Part shown: one piece after another, positions 1 to 12,266 of the stretch | Position numbering within the stretch: position 1 is the stretch's first letter | How the letters are laid out: each line of letters opens with the position of its first letter | From: Smallanthus sonchifolius | Lineage: Eukaryota > Streptophyta > Magnoliopsida > Asterales > Asteraceae | Assembly: GCA_023525975.1 (NCBI GenBank) | Contig: CM042042.1 | Span: 46,573,880 to 46,637,879, forward strand | Reading direction: 5' to 3' | Length of the DNA: 64,000 nucleotides | Translations under genes and position numbers: made by a program | The notes under the pieces: model-generated | What the model saw: the letters and a program-made list of their open reading frames with translations, nothing else | Told to the model about the DNA's origin: nothing | The model's database searches: none

Positions 1-970
1 TTCAAAAATATAATTTCCAACATCTGATCGGAATTTCCTACGGTGAAAACATTCATATTTGTGCTAAGAAACTACTTTCCAGAAATCGTCATGATCCAAC
101 GGTCGGATCTTCGGGGATCGACGATTCTTTGAGACACAGTTTTTCAAATCCGAAAATCCGATCAGTCACATTCGAGGGTGTGAAAAGCATACCTAGAGAA
201 CTCTGATAAAAAATTCCTCAGGTAAGATTTTGATTCTATGTGTTAACAAGATCATATCCAAAATTCATGCATTTCTAACGGTCGGATTTCCGGAGATCGT
301 CTGATCTTTAAGACTGCGCATGCATAAAACTTTGTGGACTGAATTTAAAAACTCTTTTTAATGAATTTAATAAAGGATTTAAACAAATCTGAGCTTACCA
401 TTGCGTTCGTTGCGTCGAGAAATGGTTTTAGGGGAAAAACGGGTTTCGGCCGCCACCGACCACCGCGCTGGACCACCGTTGGCCGCCACGCACCACCGCC
501 GGACCACCACTACTTCGCCGGAATCCTCTCCACTCTCTCTCTCTAACTTTTTCTCTGAATTTTGTAAATGAGAAAAGGGAAATGGAGTTGGGGTATTTAT
601 AGCCCCGTGGTCTCCGATCGCGTGTCGGTTTTTCGCTTAAAAGAACCCGATAAAAATAGAGACGTTATTTTACTCAGAAATAACTTATTATAATTTATTA
701 TTTTCCCTCGAGTCCTTGCGTCTCGTAAATATATATCCTTTTGGATTTAAGTTAAAATTTACGAAACCGTTTGACTCGGGTGTTAACGCGTATAAACTAG
801 AACTTGATCAAAATTTTGACATTATAACACTCAAATAAATCTTGCTATTATTTTTCGTTCACTAACGAGTTCCTTTCGTTTGAAAGTATATTTCAACATA
901 ATAATACTATTATTATTATTATATGAACTCGTCAAACGCGGTGTAGACCTGAAAATTCGCGGTTGTCACA
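1..970 (-). repeat. 3' LTR of element D (truncated by window edge)
   Basis: Aligns end to end with 41,237-42,219, the start of the 5' LTR in element orientation. On the minus strand the LTR begins TGTGACAACC at 970. A TATA-like CTATAAATACC lies near 594-604 on the minus strand. An (ATT)n run sits near 905-925. The remaining 2.3 kb of this LTR lies left of the window. Confidence 0.8.
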
Positions 971-1838
971 TTATCCCCTAGTTGAAGGAATTTCATCCCG
1001 AAATTCAACTGGTATTATAATTCACAGGTTTATTTACGAAATTTGATTCAAGTACTGTCAAGAGAGATCCGGTTTCCTTAGAGATAGAAGAGAGGCTTGA
1101 CAAATCGTGACATAAGAATCACAGAGAATAGGTTACGACTAGTTAGTCTCAAAAGCCAATTGAATAACGCGTGAGAGAGATCCTTCGAATTCTCCAGAGA
1201 ATCCATAGATCGTTGTTTCACCGAATCAGTCAAAAGGTAAACTGCTGGTGTTATTCAGAATATTAACAAATCCGCCATAGGATTGATATACACAGGTATA
1301 CAAAGTTGGTATAAATCTAGAATGATATTATGTTACAAAATCCCAATGATTTAGTATCCTTTTATGAGCAAGGAAAAGTATCATTCGGCTTGGTGCTATT
1401 AAGGAATACTATTATAAATAGTAACCATAAAATTATAGTATGAGAGGTGCTATTAAGATCCAAAGAGTCGGTAGAATCACCACGACTCATTGGAATAAAA
1501 ATGTATCACAGCGATAACAAATATCATAGGTTATAAAGGATGGTCATATCATGTACTTAGAATACAGAGAGATAACACCTCGTTAAAATGAAACTTGTCG
1601 TCAATACGAACTTCCTTAGGTTGTATACTTACGGATTCGTCGGCTAAACACCTTTTGAGACTCGATATACGATAAGCATCGTATATACCATTAAGCTCCT
1701 GAGGTAGTTTTAGTTTGTACATAACAAGACCAATCAAATGATTACTACCAACGTCAGCACAACAAAATGGTGATCAACATTTGTGTTAAAACAGAGCTTC
1801 CAATGGTGCTCATTTAAAGGTAGTGTGAACACTGTTAG
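971..1838 (-). pseudogene. Element D 3' internal end with decayed pol C-terminus
   Basis: Directly inside the D 3' LTR. The minus-strand reading at 1,549-1,737 contains YKLKLPQEL, ISSLKRCLADES and EVRIDDKFHF. These match the segment just after integrase in chromovirus pol, where A has YKLDLPTEL and NLRKCLSNED. The chromodomain-like tail further on is not readable through stops and shifts. Upstream pol is missing because element B interrupts at 1,839. Function is lost; only the family assignment is supported. Confidence 0.6.
980..1010 (-). other. Hairpin before polypurine tract, element D
   Basis: On the minus strand the inner arms are GAATTTCG and TGAAATTC around a GGA loop (one G-U pair), and the outer arms are AGTTG and CAACT. 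The hairpin ends against the purine tract that primes plus-strand synthesis. Equivalent hairpins occur in elements A, B and C. Confidence 0.55.
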
Positions 1839-3666
1839 TGTAAGGCCCCAAACCCGGGAGGCCTCACTTGTTGGATTTACTCATTTACAAACAATTCTTA
1901 AACTTGAATATCAAAATAACGCAGCGAAAAATACTTCATTAAACATAACCATTACATTGTTCAACATGCGGAAGCGTAACATAGTATAATACATGAACAT
2001 AACATAAATTAATCATAATGGGATGCCAGTCTTCATGATCAACCGGGTAACTCTTCTCGCTTGCCAAGCATCACCGTCCATCATCCATACCTGCCTTAAC
2101 CTGAATGTGCATACTAAAAAGTCAGCTACGCTGGTGAGTTCTAGTTTTCGTTCAAATTAAGAAATGGTTCATCATTCAAAACATTTATTAGGGTTTAACA
2201 TCACTTATAAGAAAACAGGGCCTTTTGTTCATCATTGAAAACCTTCAAACATTTTTCCTCATCATAAACACATTGAACGGATCATTTGTTTAAAACATTT
2301 AACATTCATTTAAGTCATACATTACTATCTACAATCTGTATCTTTCTTTAAGCGTCTCTGTGTCCCCGAAGGAACCTTGCATGTCGTGGACAACCGTTAC
2401 GTATCGCCGTCATTGCCACAACATTCCGTCAATTCCCTTTTGTATTGCCCCCAAGACTAACTGCACGAGGACCGACAATACCCATTCAGTTGCCCCTATG
2501 GCTCTCATGTCCATGGACCGACAACCTCCATCGACGGCTATGGCTCACGACCATAACACCGTCGGATCATAATTTAACCTTACATAGGGTCACGTTAACC
2601 CCTGAGTAACCGTCGTTACTCTCTACCAGTTGTACAACATCAAACCATTGGCAGGCCACCAAGACACTGCCCCTGTTGCTCTTATGGCAACTATGGCTCG
2701 TTGTCCATAATCTACCACAAGGCTGGGAATTTCATTCCCAGACTTCATTCGTCAATTCCATTCATTCGACAGATTAGATTTGTAATGACTTCTTTAAAAC
2801 CTTTGCCCTTTTTCTTTTATTTTCATAAAACATTTCATTCATTTTCGAAACCCTTTACCTTTAGTTTAAACCATTTCTTTATAAACATTTCGTTCGTAAA
2901 CATTCCATTCATAAAACTTTCTTTCCATAAACCGTTCATTCCAAATCATTTCATTTCGTAAACATAGTTTCATAAACATCGTTTCGTAAAAACATCATTT
3001 CATATGTATGCACACCAGCCCGAAAACATTATATAAAACATTTAAAAGAGGGCTTCTAGAACTCACCTGATAAGCTAGTCCGGGTTGCCCTAAACAAAGG
3101 TCCCACTACGTCACTTCTGATCTGAATTTGATAGTTAAATACACATCAAACCCAATCCTGACTCTAACGGTTTAACCATTCTAAACATACTAACTTTACT
3201 TAAACAACCTGATGCCTGCGCACTTAGCAAGTGCGCAAACCCTGCTTCCTGCGTACTTGATAAGTACGCAGGATCCTCTTCCTGCGTACTTGATAAGTAC
3301 GCAGTGCTCTCTTCCTGCATACTTGATAAGTACGCAGGACCTGCTCCGTGCGTACTTGATAAGTACGCACGATCTGTTTCTTCGCAAAACCCTAACTTTC
3401 GCATTCAGGTCTGATCACGTGAAGATCCCGAACCTGTTTGCATTCAAAACGTTTGTTTTCCATTAAGGAACTCAAATCTATGTTTATCTTTCAGTTTTAT
3501 CCGTGAAAACGTTACCTTTTCACCCAAAACCTGAAAAACCCAAAAACGAACAAAAACTCAGATTTAGGCCCGATTGTTACCTGAATCGAGTTTCTGATCC
3601 GGAGGTTCTTTTCACGAGCAATGGAGCAACACTTTGCTGAAATCTCGGGTCGATCCGCCAACTTTC
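1839..3666 (-). repeat. 3' LTR of element B, cut by insertion of element A
   Basis: Starts TGTAAGGCCCC at 1,839 and aligns closely with 24,852-26,645, the corresponding part of the B 5' LTR. It stops at 3,666, where the A 5' LTR begins. The part that should follow (like 26,646-26,817, including the TATA-like segment of this LTR) is absent here and also absent beyond the right end of A at 19,906. It contains a five-unit palindromic array. The flank left of the LTR ends in gttag. Confidence 0.8.
3215..3371. repeat. Five-unit palindromic array in B 3' LTR
   Basis: Five units spaced about 30-33 bp apart. The core unit is TGCGTACTT-GAT-AAGTACGCA, a hairpin with 9-bp arms. The first unit is a variant with matching changes in both arms (TGCGCACTT/AAGTGCGCA). 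The other LTR copy of B has four units (26,227-26,352). Short reading frames through this array are by-products of the repeat. Confidence 0.85.
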
Positions 3667-5533
3667 TGTAATATCCGTACTTTCCACATCATCGTTTATT
3701 TACATTTTGTACCCTTGTACTTTCATTTTTGAATCCATTGTAACCCGAGACTTATGATCAATGAATTTATTGGATTTATTCAATTACATGTTTACAACAT
3801 ACATTACATTTATACATATGCAAGACAACATCATACGTGCAATATTACAAAATTATATATTACAAACACGCGTTTCACTTTTTTTACACATTTATATTCT
3901 CGTTTCACGTCCATACACGCTCGGTTTATTATTATTATTATTAGTAGTATTATTATCATTATTATCATTAGTACTATTATTATTATTATTTCATTTTTTT
4001 TCTTTTTAAAAAAGAATCACCTCCCTTTCAACCACCAACTCCCAACTAACTCATTTAATACCCCAAACTCTAATCCACACTTATAAATACCCACTCCCTT
4101 TCACTCCTCCACCCTTACACCCTCCAAATTCTCTCACAAATCTCTCCAAGTGCTCCATTTCTTCCAAGATTTTTGATAGAATTTTATAAGGTAAAAACCT
4201 TATTTTTCTTTAAGTTTCTTCCTTTTTTTTTCTTAACAATTCTTCCTTCACCCTCTTGGATAAACCTCTAGGATCTTATCATTTGTTTACCTTGGTAAAC
4301 ATCTAAGATAAGTCAACATTTGAGGTCCAAGTTGTGGTCTTTCAACTAACATTTCTTCTTCTTCATGTTCTTGTTTGGATATTTTACATCTAGTTGTGAT
4401 AAAACCAAACCAAGCTTCCATCAAAATTCTATGATGGAAGCCTTGTGCTAAGGTATTTGGATGAAGTAGATGAACATAGGTTCATCTACCATAAGACATC
4501 CAATAGCCACAAGGTGTTCAAATACTATACATAAATATTATAAATAAATCTAACAAGGTTTGTGGATTTCCCAACCTTTCTCTTGGCCACTTCAAGTGGT
4601 ATATTACTAACTATACTAACTTTTGACCATCCAAATTCCTAACTAAGTTAGGGGTTTGTGTTTCGGTCCGCCGTCGGCGATGTATGACCAACTTGATACT
4701 ATTATACATATATATTATTTATTATTTCTTCTCCACCGAACTTATGCCTACGTTACCTTTTAGGTTAACCGGCATTCCCGACTCTTCACCTTCTCGTTCA
4801 TCCTTTCGTTACCACGCCAAACCGTGAGTTTCATACTTGCCCCTTTTACATATTTGCACTTTGGGACTTGAAAACATGTACATATTCAAAACACATACAC
4901 TACAAGATTCACACTTTATTCAAACACAATTCATTAACATGCTCATGTGACAACAAACTTGACTACATGCTTAAATACAACTTGTTAATACAATAGTTCA
5001 TTAATTCTTGCAAAACCGCACTTAACAAGTGTAGCGCTATAGGATTGACACCCGTCGGCTTTTCATTACCTTTATGGATCCCCCGATCTTGTTATGTTAT
5101 TTATTCGACTAGTATTCTTTGGATGCTAGGTATGCTATGTCAACAATAGGTTTGAACTATATCATTACAAATTGTATGAACATTAGTAAAGTATGTCTAT
5201 GCATGTGAATTGTTGCTTTAAACATGATTATTATATGTATGAAACTTGTATGAACTCACCAACTTTATTGTTGATCAAATATTATTTTACATGTTTTCAG
5301 GAGATGTTTGATGCTACCATGGAAATGGAATCTAGGGACTTTGCCTTAGATATCAACTTTAAATATTTTTGTCTTTTGTTTATCAACGTATTTCCTTTAA
5401 TTGAAACAATTGTATTTGAAATTCTTAGTTTAATGAAATCGGTTAAATTTATATTTCAACAATAATGTCACGATGTCTTTGAACAATCCTACACGTCACG
5501 TTCGGTGATTCCGCCGCCGAATGGGTTGTGACA
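3667..5533 (+). repeat. 5' LTR of element A
   Basis: Begins TGTAATATCC and ends TTGTGACA. About 1.87 kb, nearly identical to 18,038-19,906. A TATA-like TTATAAAT lies at 4,081-4,088 and an (ATT)n microsatellite near 3,927-3,990 that is slightly longer in the other copy. Followed at once by the primer site. Confidence 0.9.
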
Positions 5534-5536
5534 GAT

Positions 5537-5548
5537 TGGTATCAGAGC
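5537..5548 (+). promoter_or_regulatory. Primer binding site of element A
   Basis: TGGTATCAGAGC starts 3 bases after the 5' LTR. It is the known plant match to the 3' end of initiator methionine tRNA, where minus-strand DNA synthesis starts. Confidence 0.85.
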
Positions 5549-6532
5549 CGTGGTTATAGGGAATTAGGAAAATTGCTTATTTGACCTAGCCTATAACTAA
5601 GGACCCGTTTTAGACCATTCCTTATGACTCTTAATACGTTTGTTCTACCACCTTTGCTTCTTACTTATTCTTTGGACTAAATACACCGTCATGGATTTTA
5701 AGACATCAAGACACTCATATTTCACCAAAGAAACGAACTCACCAAAAGAGGGTAATTCCTCATTCGGTGATAATTTTCACTCCGCCTAAGACTTAGGAAT
5801 TTACCATCAAGTTAGGTGTGAAAACATCACCTTGACGGTAAAAGAATTCCACTCACAAACGCTCTTGGGAAACCTTACCGTTAAAGTTAGGAGTGATTTC
5901 CTATCTCAAACGGTTAAGGCACCAATCCTATACAAAACGGAACGACACCACCAAACTAGGAGTGAAATCCACAATTTGGTGATTAGTTCCACTCTTAAAA
6001 TTTTCAATCTCGCCAAAGTCTCGGCTTTGCTATTGACTAGGGACACGTAGTAACCGGAAGGGTAAAATACCGTTAACCGAATTACCGGCGAGAGTATTTT
6101 ATCTATTAGGCCAAAACGTGTTTCCCGAACTCAATAGAAGGTTTGACCACTTGGGTTAGTCGACGTTTTCGTTAGTTCAAGAGTCGAGCTAACGAGACAC
6201 TCCAACTTTTTACAAACAAGCCTCTCTTTTATATATAAACTATTTTCACTACTATTATTATACTAACTTGGTTCGATCTCGTGGACGCTCGCTTTTCGCT
6301 ACTCGCCTTACTAACTTTAAAACGCTAATACATTCGAGAACCAATTAAATTTATGCTCTTTCATCGTCACATGTTTGTTATATACACTATTTCCATACAT
6401 GATTCACATGACCAAACGTGCTATTACATGAAATTACTTGATTACTTGTGCCATACGTGAAATTTACATACTCATATGACAACAATTTTTATGCAAAACC
6501 ATTGATCTAAGTCTCACAATCCCCTTTTGTAG
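5549..6532 (+). other. Untranslated leader of element A
   Basis: About 1 kb between primer site and gag. I see no convincing coding sequence; this is where a packaging signal would be expected, but none can be identified by eye. Confidence 0.5.
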
Positions 6533-9500
6533 ATGTCTTCATCTCGCCACTCTGCTACCGCCAGGAACAACAAGAGGGACAAGCGTTTGGCCGCACTCGT
6601 GGCCAAGCAAATGGCCCAAGTCATCCCTGGCCTCATCCAGAACCTCACCCCCAACGGATCGGTCGAATCCAACACCGAAACTCCCAACTCCCACGCCCAA
6701 CACTACCGAACCTTCCTTGCTTGTCGTCCCGAATCTTTCACGGGACTCGAAGGTGCAACCAATCTCCTTAGCTGGTTTGCGAGCATGGAAAACACCTTCT
6801 CGGTAAGCGAGACCCCGGACCACCTCCGGACTCGCTACGTCGCTAGCCTCTTCAAAGAGCACGCTCTCGCTTGGTGGGATAGCGAGAAGGAGCTCGACGA
6901 GGAGATCGTCACCCTGTCTTGGAAGGAACTCAAAGCGTTTATGCGCGAGGGGTACTGCCCTCCCCACGAGTTGCAAGCACTCGAGGAGGAGTTTTTCACC
7001 CTCAAACAGGACAGCGGTGACAATGCTGCCTACAACCTCCGCTTCCAACAACTCTCCGTCCTTGCGCCTTGCCAAGTTGACACCATAGAGCGATCCGTGG
7101 CCAAGTACATACAAGGCCTCCCGTCCGTCATCAAGGACACGGTCGCCGCCGCCGAATCCACCAACCTCGCCAAGGCCATGCGCCTTGCGGCCGCTTTCTC
7201 CCGAAACCGTGTTCAGGATGGTACTTTAACCATTCGGGGCACCAAGAAGCACGCCACCCAAGCCACCGTTGAGCCCACCGAACCCAAAGTCACCGAACCA
7301 AAACCCGCCAAAACCCCTACTCACCAAAACAACAAAAAGCGTAAGTCCCAAGCCCGGAACTATGCGGTTGTCACCCCCGTTAACCAAGTGCCGATGAACC
7401 AAGACCCGACACCCCAAAAGAAACCGTATGGTGGATCTTACCCATTATGAAACACTTGCCAATACCACCACCCAAACAACCTCCCATGCCGAAAATGCAC
7501 CTCGTGTGGCAAATTCGGACACCTTGCCAACCTATGCCGCAACCCAAAACAACCCCAAAACACCCAAGCTCCCCCACCAAACCGAAACCCACCGGCCATC
7601 ACAAATGGTAGGGCTTGCTATCGTTGTGGTGATCCAAACCACATGAGCCCACAATGCCCACAAAACCAAAACCAACACCACCACAACAACAACCCCACCA
7701 ACAACCGCAACCAACCACCCAACCAAAACCAACCCACAAACCCAAGAGGCCATGCTTACAACATCAATGCGTTGCAGGCACAAACTGATAACGACGTGGT
7801 GAACGGTATGTTTCCTATCAATGGTCGGTATTCTTCTGTTTTATTTGATACCGGTGCGGATAAAAGTTTCGTATCGCTAGAATTTGAACTTATGTTAGCT
7901 AAGACCCGATCTAAGTTAGAGAACTCCTTCACTGTCGAAATCGCGGACGAAAAATCCACCTTTTGTGACACGATTATCCTCGATTGTACTCTCGACCTTA
8001 ATGGTCATCCCTTATCGATCGATCTCATACCCATGCAATTGGGGAGTTTTGATGTCATAGTAGGCATGGATTGGCTTGCCAAGAACCATGCCGAAGTCGT
8101 TTGCTTTGAGAAATTCATCCGTATTCCCCTTCCATCCGGTCAAGCTCATGTCCTGCACCAAAGCCCAAAAATATTTACTAAAGAACCACGTGGCCTTTTT
8201 GGCCCAAGTAGTGAAAAAGGAAGAAAAGGGCAAAGGTGTAAAAGACATTCCCATCATTTGCGATTTCCCCGAAGTCTTTTCCGAGGACCTACCTGGTCTT
8301 CCTCCATCCCGTGAGGTTGAATTCCGAATTGATCTCATGCCCGGTACGACTCCGATTGCCAAAGCTCCTTACCGCCTTGCACCCTCCGAGATGCAAGAAC
8401 TTGCCGGTCAACTTCAAGAGTTAGCCGACAAGGGTTTCATTCGTCCGAGTTCATCCCCGTGGGGCGCTCCTGTTTTATTCGTTAAAAAGAAAGACGGATC
8501 GTTCCGCATGTGCATCGATTATCGTGAGCTTAACAAACTCACTATCAAGAATCGGTATCCTTTGCCTCGCATCGACTATCTTTTCGACCAACTCCAAGGT
8601 GCGTCTTGTTTTTCCAAGATCGATCTCCGTTCGGGATATCATCAACTTCGTGTTCATGAGGACGACATTCCCAAAACCGCATTTCGAACCCGATACGGAC
8701 ACTACGAATTTATGGTGATGCCTTTCGGGCTAACCAATGCACCCGCGGTTTTCATGGATCTCATGAACCGAGTGTGCAAACCGTATTTGGACAAATGCGT
8801 AATCGTCTTCATTGATGACATTCTCATCTATTCCAAATCCCGATCCGCCCACGAGGAACACCTTCGCTTAATATTGGAGTTACTAAGAAAAGAACAACTT
8901 TACGCCAAATTCTCCAAGTGTGAATTTTGGCTTTAAGGAAGTCCAATTTTTGGGACACATTATTAGTGATAAGGGTATCCATGTGGATCCAGCCAAAATC
9001 GAAGCAGTCAAGAACTGGATTGCTCCGAAATCTGCTACCGAAGTCCGCTCATTCCTTGGTCTTGCGGGCTATTACCGTCGTTTCATCGCCAACTTTTCCA
9101 AGATCTCCGTTCCTCTCACCGCATTAACTCAAAAAGGGAAACCCTACGAGTGGGGCCCTAATGAAGAGGAAGCTTTCCAAACACTTAAGGATAAGCTTTG
9201 CAATGCTCCGATCCTTACTCTTCCCGACGGAAACGATGACTTCGTGGTGTATTGCGACGCCTCTAACATTGGTCTCGGTTGTGTTCTCATGCAACGAGGC
9301 AAGGTCATCGCTTACGCATCCCGTCAACTCAAGATCCATGAGAAGAATTACACGACTCATGATCTTGAACTCACCGCCGTCGTCTTTGCTCTCAAGCTTT
9401 GGAGACACTACCTTTACGGTACCAAATGCGTGGTCTTCACAGATCACAAGAGTCTCCAACATCTTCATAACCAAAAGGATCTAAACATGCGCCAACGACG

Positions 9501-9546
9501 AGGGATTGAAAAAATCAAAGATTACGAATGCGAAATTCGCTACCAT

Positions 9547-10825
9547 TGACGTGAGGTCGTAGTCTCAATCAAATATAAACCAATTACAACTAAATAGCTA
9601 GCGGTAAGTGGGTATCGAACACGAGGAGTTTGTGGAAAATGTGTTATCTAAGTAGCTTTTATAGTAAACTAAAATTAAACTAGATTGCAGAAATGTAATT
9701 TCCAGAATTTTGATTGTTGATTTTGAAAACTAGTATTATCTAAATTAATCGCAATTCAAAAGATTGTAATTCAGAAATGAGAGAATATGTCTTCCCCCGG
9801 TTTCAGGTTTCCATGAATGATAATACTAATGTTTAATTAGGAAGAACTACATAGACATAGTTCATGAAAATATGTTTGATTGTGATAAAAGGGGACCAAG
9901 TGCTTGGATTACAAGAACGCAAGATTGTCACCCGATGATCAATTAAATATATCCAACCCCGAATTCCTCCCAATAAATCTCGATTGCCAGCGGCACCAAG
10001 AACTGATGGTTTAGAAAACGATGTTAAACAATATCAACGATTACAATCAAACACATAAACACCACAATAACACAACCAAAATGATTAGATTATTGTCCTA
10101 CAAATAACATAAACATCAACAAACATTCAAAAGATAAACCTTACAATCCGGAGGAAAACATATGAAAACTTAGCCACACATCGTTCGGTTGATCATCATC
10201 AAGCAACTATCAATGTTCATGTGAATCAAAAACACCAACCCAATTGTTCCAAATTGCTTCTAACCAAGAAAATCACCCAAAATCGCCCCTGAAACTGCTG
10301 CAAAACGTCTCCCAATGATTGGATATGAAAAGCCCCTTGAAGAAGTGTTTTAATAGGGCAGTTACACTTTTCACGCCAGTGACCACCGTAAGCTGTAGCT
10401 TTAAAAGTGTTACGGTGGGTCTCTACTGCCTTACGGTGGAAGAAAAGTGCTGGGGGCTACCGTAACTTACGGTAGCCACCGTAAGCTACGGTAGGCTTCA
10501 GCATGCAATTTTGTTTTCTTCATAACTTTTTCGTTGCAACTCCGTTTTCTTCACCGTTTGCGCCCACGTTCTCGTAATTTCTTCCTCTATCATGTTATCT
10601 TCTTAATTCTTCAATTCAAAGAAATTATTTTTTTCACCTATGCTCCGTCTTTCACTCTCCAATCCATCCGCGTTTATTCGAACCTTCATTTCCACACTTT
10701 TAAGCTCCGAATGTACCTGAAACACAAGCAAACGTAGTCATCTAATTCTAGACAATTACTCGATTAAATGTAGGATTAAAATACCATTTATAGCTCTTAA
10801 GGGTCGTCCTATGGACCACCCGTCA
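9547..10825 (-). repeat. 3' LTR of element E
   Basis: 1,279 bp. Lacks a 22-bp piece that forms one half of a palindrome in the other LTR, and has a 12-bp duplication (near 10,543-10,566) and one extra G relative to it. The purine tract of E lies just beyond it, plus 10,826-10,838 (GTGTGGGGATG on the minus strand). Confidence 0.9.
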
Positions 10826-12266
10826 CATCCCCACACTTAACCGTTGCTTGCCCCCAAGCAACTCATCAAAAAACATTTCCAAGTTCACAAGCGATCAACA
10901 TGAATCAAGCAAACAAATGTCCTCATTTTACTAACTTTTTCTTAAACCCCGCATAACACACCCCTCACAATGACTCTCCTCTCGGCGACAAATAATAACT
11001 AGCAAGGATGAGCTAGAACACACTTAAAACAAATGGGTGATTGCACAATAATAGGCTTGTACTTAAATCGGTCCTTCGCCTAAAGAATTTACTAAAATGC
11101 GCACGTGAATCAAAGAGACTTAAGGGTTGGAACGTGGCTAGGCATATGGGTAGGACATGAAAATATATATGTAGTAGCTAATGATCCGACCCGGTCTTAT
11201 TATTACATCTAAATAAACTCAACTAATTAACTAACTACAAAGCCTCGCGTTTTTTTTTTCAAACTACTACCATATTTATTCTCATTCTTTTTTTTGTACT
11301 TCCACTTTTTCTTTCTTTCTTTTTTTTTCATTTTCATTCTCCTTCAACTACCATCGCATTTATTTCCTTCTTTTTGCATTTTTCTCAGATTTTTTTTTTA
11401 AACAAAACAAAAAACATCAAACACTACGTACTAAAACTACTAAACTACTAAACCGGGTCTTCTCAAACAGGTAAGATATTTTGGGCGATAAGCATGGGTT
11501 ATCAAATGATAGACAATAAGCTCAAATATGGTTACTAATGGACCAAACCCCCGCCCCTCTCGCTACCATGCTCATATGTGTAATTTATGAGGCCCAACCC
11601 CCGAATCCCACACTCACACACATCGTGACGAGGCTACCTAAATGCCCTTATCCTTTTCACATACATATCAAGCTAAGGCCTCAAACCGAATTCAAGCACA
11701 AGTTCTAATGCACCCTCACCCATTGCCACTCTCATCAAAGAAAATATTTCTAACAATTCAAATAGATGGCTCAAACTCTCACCAAGAAAAAGGGTATACG
11801 GGGTTGCCGGAGTGTTATGCGGTTTCAATACTTTAACTTTTCAAATTTAGACCATTTTTCGCTTGATTTCATAATTTTTCAAAAAATTCCCCCATCCCAC
11901 ACTTGGGATACATTGTCCCCAATGTATGGCTTTGAAGAGAAAGATCGCTCAAAACACACCAAACTTTTTTTTTTTTTTTTAACAAACAAACAAACTAACT
12001 ACCAATATTTCAAGGCTAAAGAACATGACAAGTCTAAGGAAAGAGTACATGGACCTGATGAAGTTTGACACAACAGATGTTGTAAGTGATCCGATTTCCT
12101 ATCACCACCTTCACACAACTATCCGCACATCTTCCTCACACTTGAGTGTTGCCATAGCCCTGAAACATAGAAAAATAAAGAAATAACAATGTCAGTGAAA
12201 AACCCCGGGTTGCCTCCCGAGCAGCGCTAAATTTTCGGGTCTTTAGCCAGACCGTGCCACCCCCGT
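10826..12266 (-). other. Non-coding 3' internal part of element E
   Basis: About 1.4 kb between the end of the gag-protease ORF and the 3' LTR, where polymerase genes would lie in an autonomous relative. It holds pyrimidine-rich runs (11,250-11,400) and no reading frame resembling RT or integrase on either strand. Confidence 0.6.

Noticed and set aside
3215..3371. Evenly spaced palindromic repeats resembling a CRISPR array
   Set aside because: Spacers are nearly identical and 10 bp or less, the setting is a plant LTR, and no cas-like genes exist.
3212..3466. Open frames on both strands with repeated AYLISTQ or AYLSSTQ units, suggestive of a repeat protein
   Set aside because: They are translations of the palindromic DNA array in the B LTR, change with unit number, occur on both strands and have no start or promoter context.
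3754..4086. 110-codon frame with Ile-rich tract
   Set aside because: Runs through the (ATT)n microsatellite in the A LTR and recurs with a different length at 18,125-18,460.
6539..7114. 191-codon frame on the minus strand
   Set aside because: Mirror of the GC-rich gag coding of element A; no similarity of its own.
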